From Pseudoalteromonas luteoviolacea (GTDB lineage: Bacteria > Pseudomonadota > Gammaproteobacteria > Enterobacterales > Alteromonadaceae), in NCBI RefSeq assembly GCF_018100925.1, contig NZ_JAGJEH010000009.1, positions 186,001 to 250,000 of the forward strand: a DNA stretch of 64,000 bases, read 5' to 3'. The position numbers and the translations under genes were made by a program. How positions within the stretch are numbered: the stretch's first letter is position 1; each line of letters opens with the position of its first letter. The notes below the pieces were generated by a model. The model made no database searches and was not told the DNA's origin. It saw nothing but the letters and a program-made list of their open reading frames with translations. This document shows, in pieces, positions 42,193-51,140 of the stretch.

Positions 42193-44296
42193 GAGTGATA
42201 AGCCAGCTATTGTGAATTTGCTTGTTTCGCTTAAAGTCAGGAGATAGTGTCTCCTTTGAGATATTCTCCGCTTTCAGTCCCAAACCCATTAATGCAACTT
42301 CATCCATTTTAAATCCACGCTTGTTGTTAGAGAACAACAGAACGCCATCTGGGCTCAAAATATTCTTTACCCAAGTTAGCAATTGAATATGGTCTCTTTG
42401 CACATCAAAAACATTCTTCATTCGCTTTGAGTTTGAGAACGTAGGAGGATCTAAGAAGATCAGATCGTATTGACCTTTCGCATGCTCAAGCCAGTTCAGA
42501 CAATCTGCCTGCTCGAACCTAAAACGCGGATTTTTAAGGTTATTAAGCGCAAAGTTCTCTTCAGCCCATTTGAGGTATGTCTTTGACATATCAACTGTCG
42601 TCACCGACTTAGCCCCGCCAAGAGCAGCATGAACTGATGCAGAGCCGGTATAAGCAAACAGGTTTAACACTCGTTTATCTTGTGCGTTTTGTTGAATAAA
42701 CCGACGCGCAAGACGGTGATCTAAAAACAGACCGGTGTCTAAATAGTCATACAAATTTACTTTAAATTTTGCACCAAATTCTTCGATAACTTGATAACGA
42801 TTTTGTTTTTCGTATGAAGTATATTGCTCATCGCCGCGCTGTTTTTTACGTACCTTAACCGCTAAGTTGCTTGGCGAAATATCTAATGTCTCAGCAGTCA
42901 AAGAGATGACATCTTGTAACCGCTTATCTGCGACTTCCGCGTTAATTTCTTTTGGTGCTGCATATTCAAAGATAACCGCGTTATCGCCATATACATCAAC
43001 CGCTACGTTATATTCAGGGATATCTGCGTCATACAAGCGATATGCTTCAACAGCCTCTTTTTTCAACCAACTTTTTAGGCCCTGCTTATTCTTTTTAAGC
43101 CTGTTAGCAAATGCGCGAGACTGTTCATAATGTAACTCTGAAGTTTGTTGATTCTGCGCAACTTGCTTCTCATTCAGCTCATACATAAACAAAGTGACAT
43201 CAATTGGGCCGTTCTTAAACTTATAACGTTTTTTAGACGCAAGCTTAAGCAACCTAAATAACTCATCGTCGGTACCGAGCAGCGCAGCATTCCAATCACG
43301 ATAATGCTTTTTGAAGCTCACACCCATGTTACGATAAAGATTAATTAATTCGGCCATTGAGCCCAAGCGCTCACCATATGGTAAGTTACTTAGCACTGTC
43401 CCAGGTCGTTTCGCGACAGACTGCAATTTTCCAGCATCTGCCACTTTAAACTGGATAAACTCGCCAACACCAGCGCGATTAGCATTAGATTTTGCTGTTT
43501 CTATTACTTTTGAATCAATATCGTGACCAATTAACCACAGCTTAGAATCTACTTTTTGTTGTTTCAGTTCCTTTTGTAACTCTTTAAATTTTGCATCTCT
43601 AAAACTTGGCAAACGTTTAAATGCAAAAGATTTATTCAAATTAGTAGGCGTTTTTAGCGCCATACTCGCAGCTTCGATGAGTAACGTACCCGAGCCGCAG
43701 CAAGGATCAAAAAGCGGTTTAGACGTATCATTCAACCAACCACTGCGGGTCACAAGTGCTGCTGCAAGATGCTCGCGAATTGGCGCCTTGCCTTGTTTTA
43801 AACGGTAACCACGGTCCGATAACCTCGGTCCTGAGTAATCCAAATATAAGGCAATTTTTTGTTTGTTGAGCTTAGCAATGATGCGAACATTGGCATCTTG
43901 TTTATCTACTGATGGACGCTGCTCGTAAAGATCTTGAAAATAGTCAACCACAGCATCTTTGATGACTAGCCCTGAAAACTGAGTGTTTTTTAATTCTTTA
44001 TTTGTACCGTTAAATTCAACAGCAAAAGTTTGTGAAGGGCCAAACCACTCTTGCCAACCCTGAAAACGAGCAAACTTATAAAGGTCATCTTTATTATTAA
44101 TGTCTTCATGCTCGTCAATCAACAACATGACGCGCGTTGCGTATCGCGTCATCATACAAAACTTTTGGGCAGTGAGGTTGTCTGCTTCAAAGCGAACCGA
44201 ACCAATACTTTGCTTTGTGACTTTAATTTCGAAAGATTGAAGTTCTTCGACTAGTAAATTTTCGATGCCAATCGATGTAAGCGCAATAAACTGCAA
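42185..44296 (-). CDS. rlmKL: Bifunctional 23S rRNA methyltransferase RlmKL
   Basis: Fusion of two methyltransferases (703 residues; E. coli RlmKL 702). The N-terminal THUMP domain covers about residues 45-155. The first catalytic domain (RlmL, m2G2445) has FDPCCGSGTLLIEAA and an active-site motif read as SNLPYGERLG, where NPPY is more usual. The C-terminal domain (RlmK, m7G2069) has VLNLFAYTGSASVHAALGGA and DLIFLDPPTFSNSKRM. Methylation occurs on domain V helix 74 of 23S rRNA during assembly. It is first in the operon with the glutaredoxin-like gene, uup and DUF3466. Confidence 0.97.
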   Translation of the reverse strand: MQFIALTSIGIENLLVEELQSFEIKVTKQSIGSVRFEADNLTAQKFCMMTRYATRVMLLIDEHEDINNKDDLYKFARFQGWQEWFGPSQTFAVEFNGTNKELKNTQFSGLVIKDAVVDYFQDLYEQRPSVDKQDANVRIIAKLNKQKIALYLDYSGPRLSDRGYRLKQGKAPIREHLAAALVTRSGWLNDTSKPLFDPCCGSGTLLIEAASMALKTPTNLNKSFAFKRLPSFRDAKFKELQKELKQQKVDSKLWLIGHDIDSKVIETAKSNANRAGVGEFIQFKVADAGKLQSVAKRPGTVLSNLPYGERLGSMAELINLYRNMGVSFKKHYRDWNAALLGTDDELFRLLKLASKKRYKFKNGPIDVTLFMYELNEKQVAQNQQTSELHYEQSRAFANRLKKNKQGLKSWLKKEAVEAYRLYDADIPEYNVAVDVYGDNAVIFEYAAPKEINAEVADKRLQDVISLTAETLDISPSNLAVKVRKKQRGDEQYTSYEKQNRYQVIEEFGAKFKVNLYDYLDTGLFLDHRLARRFIQQNAQDKRVLNLFAYTGSASVHAALGGAKSVTTVDMSKTYLKWAEENFALNNLKNPRFRFEQADCLNWLEHAKGQYDLIFLDPPTFSNSKRMKNVFDVQRDHIQLLTWVKNILSPDGVLLFSNNKRGFKMDEVALMGLGLKAENISKETLSPDFKRNKQIHNSWLITHG

Positions 44297-44360
44297 TGTG
44301 ATAACCCTGTAATTTCAATTGACGCGATTATAACACAGCTATGTACAGACGGGGATTGGA

Positions 44361-44903
44361 TTAAGCTCTTATGCTTACTTTATTACTAACCAATACTGGG
44401 TGGATACGATCGTTCAAAACTTTTATCGCTTGGAACTGTTCTAAGCTAATATTTTCGTCAAGTTTAAAGTCCGCGGTCAAGTTGATGCACAAACTCGCTT
44501 CACGTTCATGATCAACAATTAGGCACTCGCCTGTCATCACTTTAGACTTAAGACTTACAACAGCGTTGCAAAGCACATCAGCCCCTGTATATGACCGAAA
44601 AAACCAACTTTTGGCTTGCACAGGCAACAAGTGAAACTTGGCAGCAGTTGCGTTTAGTGCAATCTGGCAGCATTGTGCTTCAGACCAAACTGAATAACTG
44701 CACAAATAGTCAAAAACATTTTGATAGAACTGCGCTTCTTCAACGCTAAAGGTAGGACTGGAATCAGAATCAGCCGTAAGTTGGCGAAGACGATAAGGAG
44801 TGCAAAGCTGAAGCTCATCACCCAAATCAACAAGCAAACGGTTCTGCACGCGACATTGAAGCCAACGCCACTCTTTTGATGCTTGCAAAATCGCCCTCCG
44901 CAT
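44361..44903 (-). CDS. zapC: Cell division protein ZapC
   Basis: FtsZ-associated protein that promotes Z-ring bundling. The 180 residues equal the length of E. coli ZapC. Family features are the N-terminal EWRWLQCRVQNRLLVDLGDELQLCTPYR, FSVEEAQFY, LNATAAKFHLLPVQAKSWFF and the C-terminal VLNDRIHPV. Overall conservation of ZapC is low, but the placement beside pyrD agrees with related genomes. It is separated from pyrD by about 110 bases in the same direction. Confidence 0.9.
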   Translation of the reverse strand: MRRAILQASKEWRWLQCRVQNRLLVDLGDELQLCTPYRLRQLTADSDSSPTFSVEEAQFYQNVFDYLCSYSVWSEAQCCQIALNATAAKFHLLPVQAKSWFFRSYTGADVLCNAVVSLKSKVMTGECLIVDHEREASLCINLTADFKLDENISLEQFQAIKVLNDRIHPVLVSNKVSIRA

Positions 44904-45013
44904 TACTATTAAATTAATTCATCCAGTAACGCGAAGTATATCGCGATTTTTGCAAGTGTGAAAATATTTATAATAACAATTTGTTTAGGATCTTTTCGTT
45001 ATATGACTGATCC

Positions 45014-46024
45014 TTATAAAGAGTTTACGATCCTTTTGATCAATTGTGGCCCTTCGTATATAAAACCAGTATAAACTTGAACCAGATCTGCACCTGCATT
45101 TAGCTTTTCTTGTGCCGCGTCCGCGCTATCGATACCGCCCACACCAATAATAGGTAATTTGCCCTCAGTCAAACGCTTTAATTCAGACACTACATGGGTC
45201 GATTTTTCACGGACAGGACGACCAGATAAGCCCCCTGCTTCATTGGCATACTCAAGTCCCTGTACAGCATCTCGCGCCAGTGTAGTATTGGTCGCAATAA
45301 CGCCATCAATTCTATTATTTACAAGTGATTCAGCAATTTGCGTAAGCTGTACTGCATCTACATCAGGCGCAATCTTAACTAACATCGGCACAGATTTTTT
45401 GTGCTTTTCAATTAAATCAACTTGCTCATTCTTTAAACTTTGTAACAAGTCATCCAGCGCTTCGCCATACTGTAAATCACGCAGCCCTGGAGTATTAGGA
45501 GAAGAGATATTTACCGTGATATAAGAAGCGTGTTCAAACACTTTTCTCATACAGTGAATATAATCATCTTTGCCCTGCTCGTTTGGTGTATCTTTGTTTT
45601 TACCAATGTTGATCCCAAGGATCCCGGTATAATTCGAAGCTTTTACGTTAGCAACTAAATTATCTACGCCTTTATTGTTAAAGCCCATTCTGTTAATCAC
45701 AGCATGTGCTTCTGGGAGACGAAATATACGTGGCTTATCATTACCAGCTTGAGGCCTAGGTGTAACAGTACCTACTTCAATAAACCCAAAACCCATTTGG
45801 CCAAATGCATCAATACATTCAGCGTTCTTGTCTAGACCTGCAGCTAACCCAACTGGGTTGTCAAATTCTAAGCCTAAAAAGTTAACTGGCTTTTTAGGTA
45901 GAGACTGTGACCAAGCAAGACTTAATGGGGTATTTTTGAAACGGCGCAAGTTGCCTAAAGCAAAGTCGTGGGCCCATTCCGCATCTTTATTAAACATATA
46001 ACGACGTGCTAAATCGTAAAACAT
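45014..46024 (-). CDS. pyrD: Dihydroorotate dehydrogenase (quinone), class 2
   Basis: Membrane-associated FMN enzyme oxidising dihydroorotate to orotate with quinone, the fourth step of pyrimidine synthesis. The 336 residues equal E. coli PyrD. The amphipathic N-terminal helix (MFYDLARRYMFNKDAEWAHDFAL) is the class 2 membrane/quinone site. GLAAGLDKNAECIDAFGQMGFGFIEVGTVTPRPQ-type FMN blocks follow, then the catalytic-serine loop region NISSPNTPGLRDLQ and GVGGIDSADAAQEKLNAGADLVQVYTG-type phosphate binding. AAGGAG is well placed before the ATG. Confidence 0.98.
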   Translation of the reverse strand: MFYDLARRYMFNKDAEWAHDFALGNLRRFKNTPLSLAWSQSLPKKPVNFLGLEFDNPVGLAAGLDKNAECIDAFGQMGFGFIEVGTVTPRPQAGNDKPRIFRLPEAHAVINRMGFNNKGVDNLVANVKASNYTGILGINIGKNKDTPNEQGKDDYIHCMRKVFEHASYITVNISSPNTPGLRDLQYGEALDDLLQSLKNEQVDLIEKHKKSVPMLVKIAPDVDAVQLTQIAESLVNNRIDGVIATNTTLARDAVQGLEYANEAGGLSGRPVREKSTHVVSELKRLTEGKLPIIGVGGIDSADAAQEKLNAGADLVQVYTGFIYEGPQLIKRIVNSL

Positions 46025-46059
46025 CGAGACTCCTTAAGTTCCTGGTAACAGTTTGAGGC

Positions 46060-46092
46060 AAAAAAATACCCCAGCAATTGCCGGGGTATTTT
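46060..46092 (-). terminator. Terminator of the NAD-GDH gene
   Basis: The stem AAAATACCCC(A)GC / GC(C)GGGGTATTTT is a 13-bp hairpin starting 14 bases past the stop, followed by TTTTTTT on the reverse strand. Confidence 0.88.
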
Positions 46093-46105
46093 AACGTGTT
46101 AATTT

Positions 46106-49100
46106 TTATTTGGAAGTGTCACAGTTGTGGCTGAGTAACATTAATTCTCTTAGTGCCACTGAGAACTTCGCAAAGTCATGGTTCTGAGAGGTCTTGAACT
46201 CAGCTAACATTTGCTGCCAGCGGTGTAACAACGAAGCTTGGTTATCCATCCACTGATCAATCAATGAGTCAACTTCACCATCACCTTCAAAGCTATTCAA
46301 TACTACCTCAGATAACGCACGCTGCTGCCAATCAAGCTCTTCACGATATGATGCACGTGCAAGCGCTTGCCAATGGTTAGCAACTGGCTGAGCTGTAATT
46401 TGGTCTAAGAACCAATGCAAGCCCATGTTTGCACCTAACTTGAAGTAAGTATTCGATACAACCGAGATATCACGCTTAGCATTGCTAGCAACTTCTGCTA
46501 AGTCCATAACTGAGAACAAGCTAGATAGCGATACAATGCGATCCGCTAATGCTTGTGGAACACCTTCTGATGTTAACTCAGCAGCCTTCTCAGCAAGACG
46601 TGCGCTCTCTTCTTCAACCATATAAGTTGTCAGATTAGTGCTTAAGTCTGCAAATGTCGGTGCGAAGAACTCGATTGTTTCTTCAATGCTTAGTGCTTTG
46701 TTACGGTGGCGCAAGAACCAACGCGTAACGCGGCGAACTGTACGACGTAACTGATACAGCATTTCTGTTTGTACAGCTGATGGGATCTTGTTATCAAGCG
46801 CTGAAATTTCAGCCCATGTTTCTGACATCTGGAATGTCGCACATGCAATTGAATAACAAAGTGCAATTTCAGCTTCCGTAGCGCCTGTTTCTTCATGCAT
46901 ACGGATCATGAAGTTCAAGCCCATATCGTTTACGATATTATTTGCAAGCTTAGTCGCGATGATCTCTTTTCTTAGTGGGTGCTCATCCATGGCAGCGTTG
47001 AATCGGTCACGCAGAGGCACAGGGAAAGAGTTCACTAATAACTGACGGTAGTATGGGTTTTCAGTGATTTCATCAACCACCAAAGTTTCTTTTAATACCA
47101 TCTTAGAGTAAGAAACCAGTACAGAAAGCTCTGGACGAGTTAGATCAAGACCTGCTGCCGCGCGCTCTGCTAGCTCTTCATCACTTGGCAAGAACTCAAT
47201 GTTTCTATCAAGCTTACCGTCTTTTTCAAGAGCATGAATAAAGCGGATCTTTTCTTTAAGAGTCGCAGGACCTTTCGACTTAGTTACTGACAATGTATGT
47301 GTTTGACGGTAACAATCAGCCAATACCAACTCAGACACTTCGTCGGTCATTGCATATAGCAATTCGTCACGCTGCTTCTTAGTTAAGTCACCTTCTGCAA
47401 CTAAACCATTCAGCAGTATCTTAATGTTTACTTCGTTATCTGAACACGCAACACCACCAACGTTGTCGATAAAGTCAGTGTTGATTCGGCCACCTTTAGC
47501 TGCAAACTCGATACGACCAAGTTGCGTTGCACCTAGGTTACCACCCTCACCGAAGATCTTAGCACCGAGCTCTGAACCATTAATACGTAACGCATCATTC
47601 GCTCTGTCACCTACATCAGCATCACTTTCGCTTGCAGCTTTGATGTAAGTACCGATACCACCATTCCATAATAGGTCTACTGGCATCATGAGAAGTGCTT
47701 TAATCAACTCATTTGGTGTCATGCTTGCTTTCTTAGTGCCAAGCATTTTCTTGATTTCTGGTGTTAGCGTGATTGACTTAGCAGCACGTGAGAAAATACC
47801 ACCGCCTTGAGAAATCAGGCTAGCATCATAGTCTTCCCAGGAAGAGCGTGGCAATTCAAACATACGTGCACGCTCTTTATATGAGCTCGCAGCGTCAGGG
47901 TTCGGATCGATGAAGATGTGCATGTGGTTGAACGCAGATACTAAGCGCGTGTGCTCTGATAGCAACATACCGTTACCAAATACATCACCAGCCATGTCGC
48001 CGATTGCAACCGCAGTGAAATCTGTTGTTTGACAATCAATATCCATTTCACGGAAGTGACGCTTAACTGATTCCCACGCACCTTTCGCTGTGATACCCAT
48101 CTTTTTGTGGTCATAACCAATAGAACCACCTGATGCGAACGCATCGCCTAGCCAGAAGTTATACTCTTCTGCAATGCCATTTGCGATGTCAGAGAAAGTT
48201 GCTGTACCTTTGTCGGCTGCAACTACTAAATACGGGTCATCTTCATCGTGACGAACAACGTCAACAGGAGGAACGATATCACCGTGAATGATGTTGTCAG
48301 TAATATCTAACAGACCACGGATGAAAATCTTATAGCACTCTTGACCTTCACGGAAGAAACCTTCTCGGTCATTTGGAAGCTGTTTACAAACGAAGCCGCC
48401 TTTAGAACCCACAGGCACGATAACTGTATTCTTAACCTGTTGGGCTTTAACAAGACCTAGTACTTCAGTACGGAAGTCTTCACGGCGATCTGACCAGCGT
48501 AAACCACCACGAGCAACCTTGCCACCACGTAAGTGAACACCTTCGATACGTGGAGAGTATACAAAGATTTCAAACGCAGGTAATGGTAACGGCATTTCTG
48601 GAATTGCGCTTGGCTGGATTTTGAATGATACGTATGACTTGTTTGACCCATCTGCTTCTTTTTGGTAGAAGTTCGTTCTTAAAGTCGCATCAATCATCGC
48701 AACGTATAGACGAATGATACGGTCGTCATCAAGGTTTGCTACGCTTTCTAGCTCGTGATAGATTTTCTCTACTAGCTTATCAAGTGACTTTTGTGCCACT
48801 TTCTTCTGAGGACAGAATTTCTTCTCAAACAACTCAACCAATTGGTTAGCGATATGCGGGTAGTGTTCGAAAGTGTTTTCAATATAAGACTGTGAGAAAG
48901 TCACACCAATTTGACGCATATACTTAGCGTATGCACGTAAGATAGACGCTTCACGACCTGTAGAGCCCGCTTTTAGTACTAAGCGGTTAAAGCCGTCGTT
49001 TTCTAGGCGGTTATTCCAAACGTTGATAAGCGCTGCACGGAAACGAGCAGATACTTTATCAAAGTCAGCCAGTCCCTTGCTGTCAAGCAACATTGAGAAG

Positions 49101-50938
49101 TCCATGATCCAGTTGATTTGACCATCACTTGTCTTAACAGCATATGGCGTTTCGCCGATTACACGTAAACCAAAGTTTTCTAGCATTGGCATTACGTCAG
49201 ATAGGTGAATTGGCTCATCTTTATGGAATAAGCTCAGACGAACAATTTGCGAATTTGCTTCTTCTTGAGGTCTGTAGAACAACATTTCTAGTTTGTTCTC
49301 ATCGCTCAATCTCTCAAGTTTTGAGATATCAACGACAGCAGCACTTGGCAATACTTCATCTTTATATGCACGAGGGAAAGCTGTTGCATATTTACGGTTT
49401 AATTCGTTGCCGCGAGCTTCACCTTCACCAGCAAGTAAAGCCGTTTGTAGTTTATCTTCCCATGTACGGGCAGCTTCTACTAAATTATTTTCGATTTCTT
49501 TCACGTTGTACTTAATGTTGTTGTCAGCTACACGAACAATGTAATGCGTTCTTGCTAATGTAGACTCAGAGAAAAATGTAGTGAACTCAACTTTTTCGTT
49601 AGACCCAAAGGCATTGCCTAACAACTTTTGAGTTTCGCGACGAAGCGCGGTGTTGTATCGCTCACGCGGCACATAGACCATACAAGAGAAGAAACGACCA
49701 TAGACATCTCTTCGAACGAATAGACGACACATGTCACGCTCTTGGGTTTGCAAAACGCCCGTAGCTACATCCAATAACTCAGATTCACGAGCTTGCACTA
49801 ACTCGTCACGTGGGTACGTTTCTAAGATATTGAGAACAGCTTTGTATGCGTGCGTCCCTTTCGCAAAATCACATTGCTCCATGATGCGAGCAATTTTGCT
49901 CTTAAGCACTGGAACATCTGATGCACTGTTATTGTAAAAGCTTGATGAGAACAGACCTATAAAACGGTCTTCGCCAATAACGTTCCCTTCGTCGTCAAAT
50001 CGCTTAATACCAACATAGTCAATATGAGCTGGGCGATGAACACGAGACTGGGAGTTCGTTTTTGTTAGGATCAATAAGTTTTTACTACGTGCTTCAAGGC
50101 GAGCGACTTCTGGCAACCCTGATAGCAAGCGGCTGCTTTCAGTAGAGTTTTTCATTAGGCCTAAACTTGAGCCTGCAACCGGCTTAAGTTCATAGTCACC
50201 TTGAACTGGAACAAGGTCATATTGACGGTAACCCATGAATGTGAAGTTATCACGAGCTAGCCAATCTAAGAATTCAACTGCTTCATTGAGCTCTTGCTCA
50301 GAAGAGCTGTGCTTACGGTTAGGAATGTCTGCACCGACAGCAACTAGCTTATCCCGGATTAGCAACCAATCTTCAACCGCTACAGTAACATCTTTGAGCA
50401 CTGATTCTAGCTCTTGCGTAAAATCAGCAATAACTGCTTCGTCTGTTTGACGATCGATTTCAATAAAGAAAACAGTTTTAGTAGATGAAGATTCTTGTTC
50501 GGTTTTTAATCCTGAAACAGCGGAGATTTTATCTTCTTGGTCACGGTTGATTTTGAGAGGACAGTGTAAAAGCAAATGCGATGCAATATTCTTACGGCTA
50601 AGCGCCATACGCACTGAATCAACCAAAAACGGCTTATCATCTGAGATGATTTCTACAATCGTGTGAGACGATTGCCAGCCATCTTTTGCAACTTCAGGGT
50701 TGAATACACGGATAACTGCATTGTCTGAGGTATTCTTTTCGAGAGAATTCCAAAGACTCAAAGCAGCACCGTACAGGTCGCTGTCGTTACGATGTGCCAA
50801 ATCCTCTTTAGACATGTTGCTGTACAAGGCTTTGGCGAATGTTTCAACGAGCGACACGTTATCGGCATGAACTTTTTTCTGGATCAACTTGCAAACGTTA
50901 TCAAGGATAACCGATGCTGGACCTTCACTTTGTGTCAT
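46106..50938 (-). CDS. gdhB: NAD-specific glutamate dehydrogenase, large (180-kDa class)
   Basis: Catabolic enzyme deaminating glutamate to 2-oxoglutarate and ammonia with NAD. The 1610 residues match the L-GDH180 class (Pseudomonas GdhB about 1620). The N-terminal ~700 residues carry ACT-like regulatory segments (VEIISDDKPFLVDSVRMAL). The catalytic part begins near GGLRWSDRREDFRTEVLGL and QVKNTVIVPVGSKGGFV with the substrate lysines. The NAD-binding fold has IGDMAGDVFGNGMLLS. A helical C-terminal domain of about 500 residues closes the protein. AAGGA lies before the ATG; it is a single unit with a strong terminator. This class is typical of bacteria using amino acids as carbon source. Confidence 0.97.
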   Translation of the reverse strand: MTQSEGPASVILDNVCKLIQKKVHADNVSLVETFAKALYSNMSKEDLAHRNDSDLYGAALSLWNSLEKNTSDNAVIRVFNPEVAKDGWQSSHTIVEIISDDKPFLVDSVRMALSRKNIASHLLLHCPLKINRDQEDKISAVSGLKTEQESSSTKTVFFIEIDRQTDEAVIADFTQELESVLKDVTVAVEDWLLIRDKLVAVGADIPNRKHSSSEQELNEAVEFLDWLARDNFTFMGYRQYDLVPVQGDYELKPVAGSSLGLMKNSTESSRLLSGLPEVARLEARSKNLLILTKTNSQSRVHRPAHIDYVGIKRFDDEGNVIGEDRFIGLFSSSFYNNSASDVPVLKSKIARIMEQCDFAKGTHAYKAVLNILETYPRDELVQARESELLDVATGVLQTQERDMCRLFVRRDVYGRFFSCMVYVPRERYNTALRRETQKLLGNAFGSNEKVEFTTFFSESTLARTHYIVRVADNNIKYNVKEIENNLVEAARTWEDKLQTALLAGEGEARGNELNRKYATAFPRAYKDEVLPSAAVVDISKLERLSDENKLEMLFYRPQEEANSQIVRLSLFHKDEPIHLSDVMPMLENFGLRVIGETPYAVKTSDGQINWIMDFSMLLDSKGLADFDKVSARFRAALINVWNNRLENDGFNRLVLKAGSTGREASILRAYAKYMRQIGVTFSQSYIENTFEHYPHIANQLVELFEKKFCPQKKVAQKSLDKLVEKIYHELESVANLDDDRIIRLYVAMIDATLRTNFYQKEADGSNKSYVSFKIQPSAIPEMPLPLPAFEIFVYSPRIEGVHLRGGKVARGGLRWSDRREDFRTEVLGLVKAQQVKNTVIVPVGSKGGFVCKQLPNDREGFFREGQECYKIFIRGLLDITDNIIHGDIVPPVDVVRHDEDDPYLVVAADKGTATFSDIANGIAEEYNFWLGDAFASGGSIGYDHKKMGITAKGAWESVKRHFREMDIDCQTTDFTAVAIGDMAGDVFGNGMLLSEHTRLVSAFNHMHIFIDPNPDAASSYKERARMFELPRSSWEDYDASLISQGGGIFSRAAKSITLTPEIKKMLGTKKASMTPNELIKALLMMPVDLLWNGGIGTYIKAASESDADVGDRANDALRINGSELGAKIFGEGGNLGATQLGRIEFAAKGGRINTDFIDNVGGVACSDNEVNIKILLNGLVAEGDLTKKQRDELLYAMTDEVSELVLADCYRQTHTLSVTKSKGPATLKEKIRFIHALEKDGKLDRNIEFLPSDEELAERAAAGLDLTRPELSVLVSYSKMVLKETLVVDEITENPYYRQLLVNSFPVPLRDRFNAAMDEHPLRKEIIATKLANNIVNDMGLNFMIRMHEETGATEAEIALCYSIACATFQMSETWAEISALDNKIPSAVQTEMLYQLRRTVRRVTRWFLRHRNKALSIEETIEFFAPTFADLSTNLTTYMVEEESARLAEKAAELTSEGVPQALADRIVSLSSLFSVMDLAEVASNAKRDISVVSNTYFKLGANMGLHWFLDQITAQPVANHWQALARASYREELDWQQRALSEVVLNSFEGDGEVDSLIDQWMDNQASLLHRWQQMLAEFKTSQNHDFAKFSVALRELMLLSHNCDTSK

Positions 50939-51108
50939 TATGTGTTCCTTAATCTATACCACCTTTGAACGGTAGATTATTTGTACAGCCAATTATTAGC
51001 GTGGAGTCCAGAGGATTTTAACCTTTCTGGCGCTAATAAAAAGCTTTTTTGACAAAAACATTTGAGGCTTTTCAGCCAGTTGGTCATATATTCACAAATT
51101 GTAGATAT

Positions 51109-51130
51109 AAATGGCCAATTAAGGCCATTT
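51109..51130 (-). terminator. Possible terminator after the RND transporter gene
   Basis: An 8-bp stem (AAATGGCC / GGCCATTT) with a 6-base loop lies 10 bases past the stop of the last cluster gene. The following ATAT has no real T-run. Confidence 0.42.
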
Positions 51131-51140
51131 AAGAGCACAA

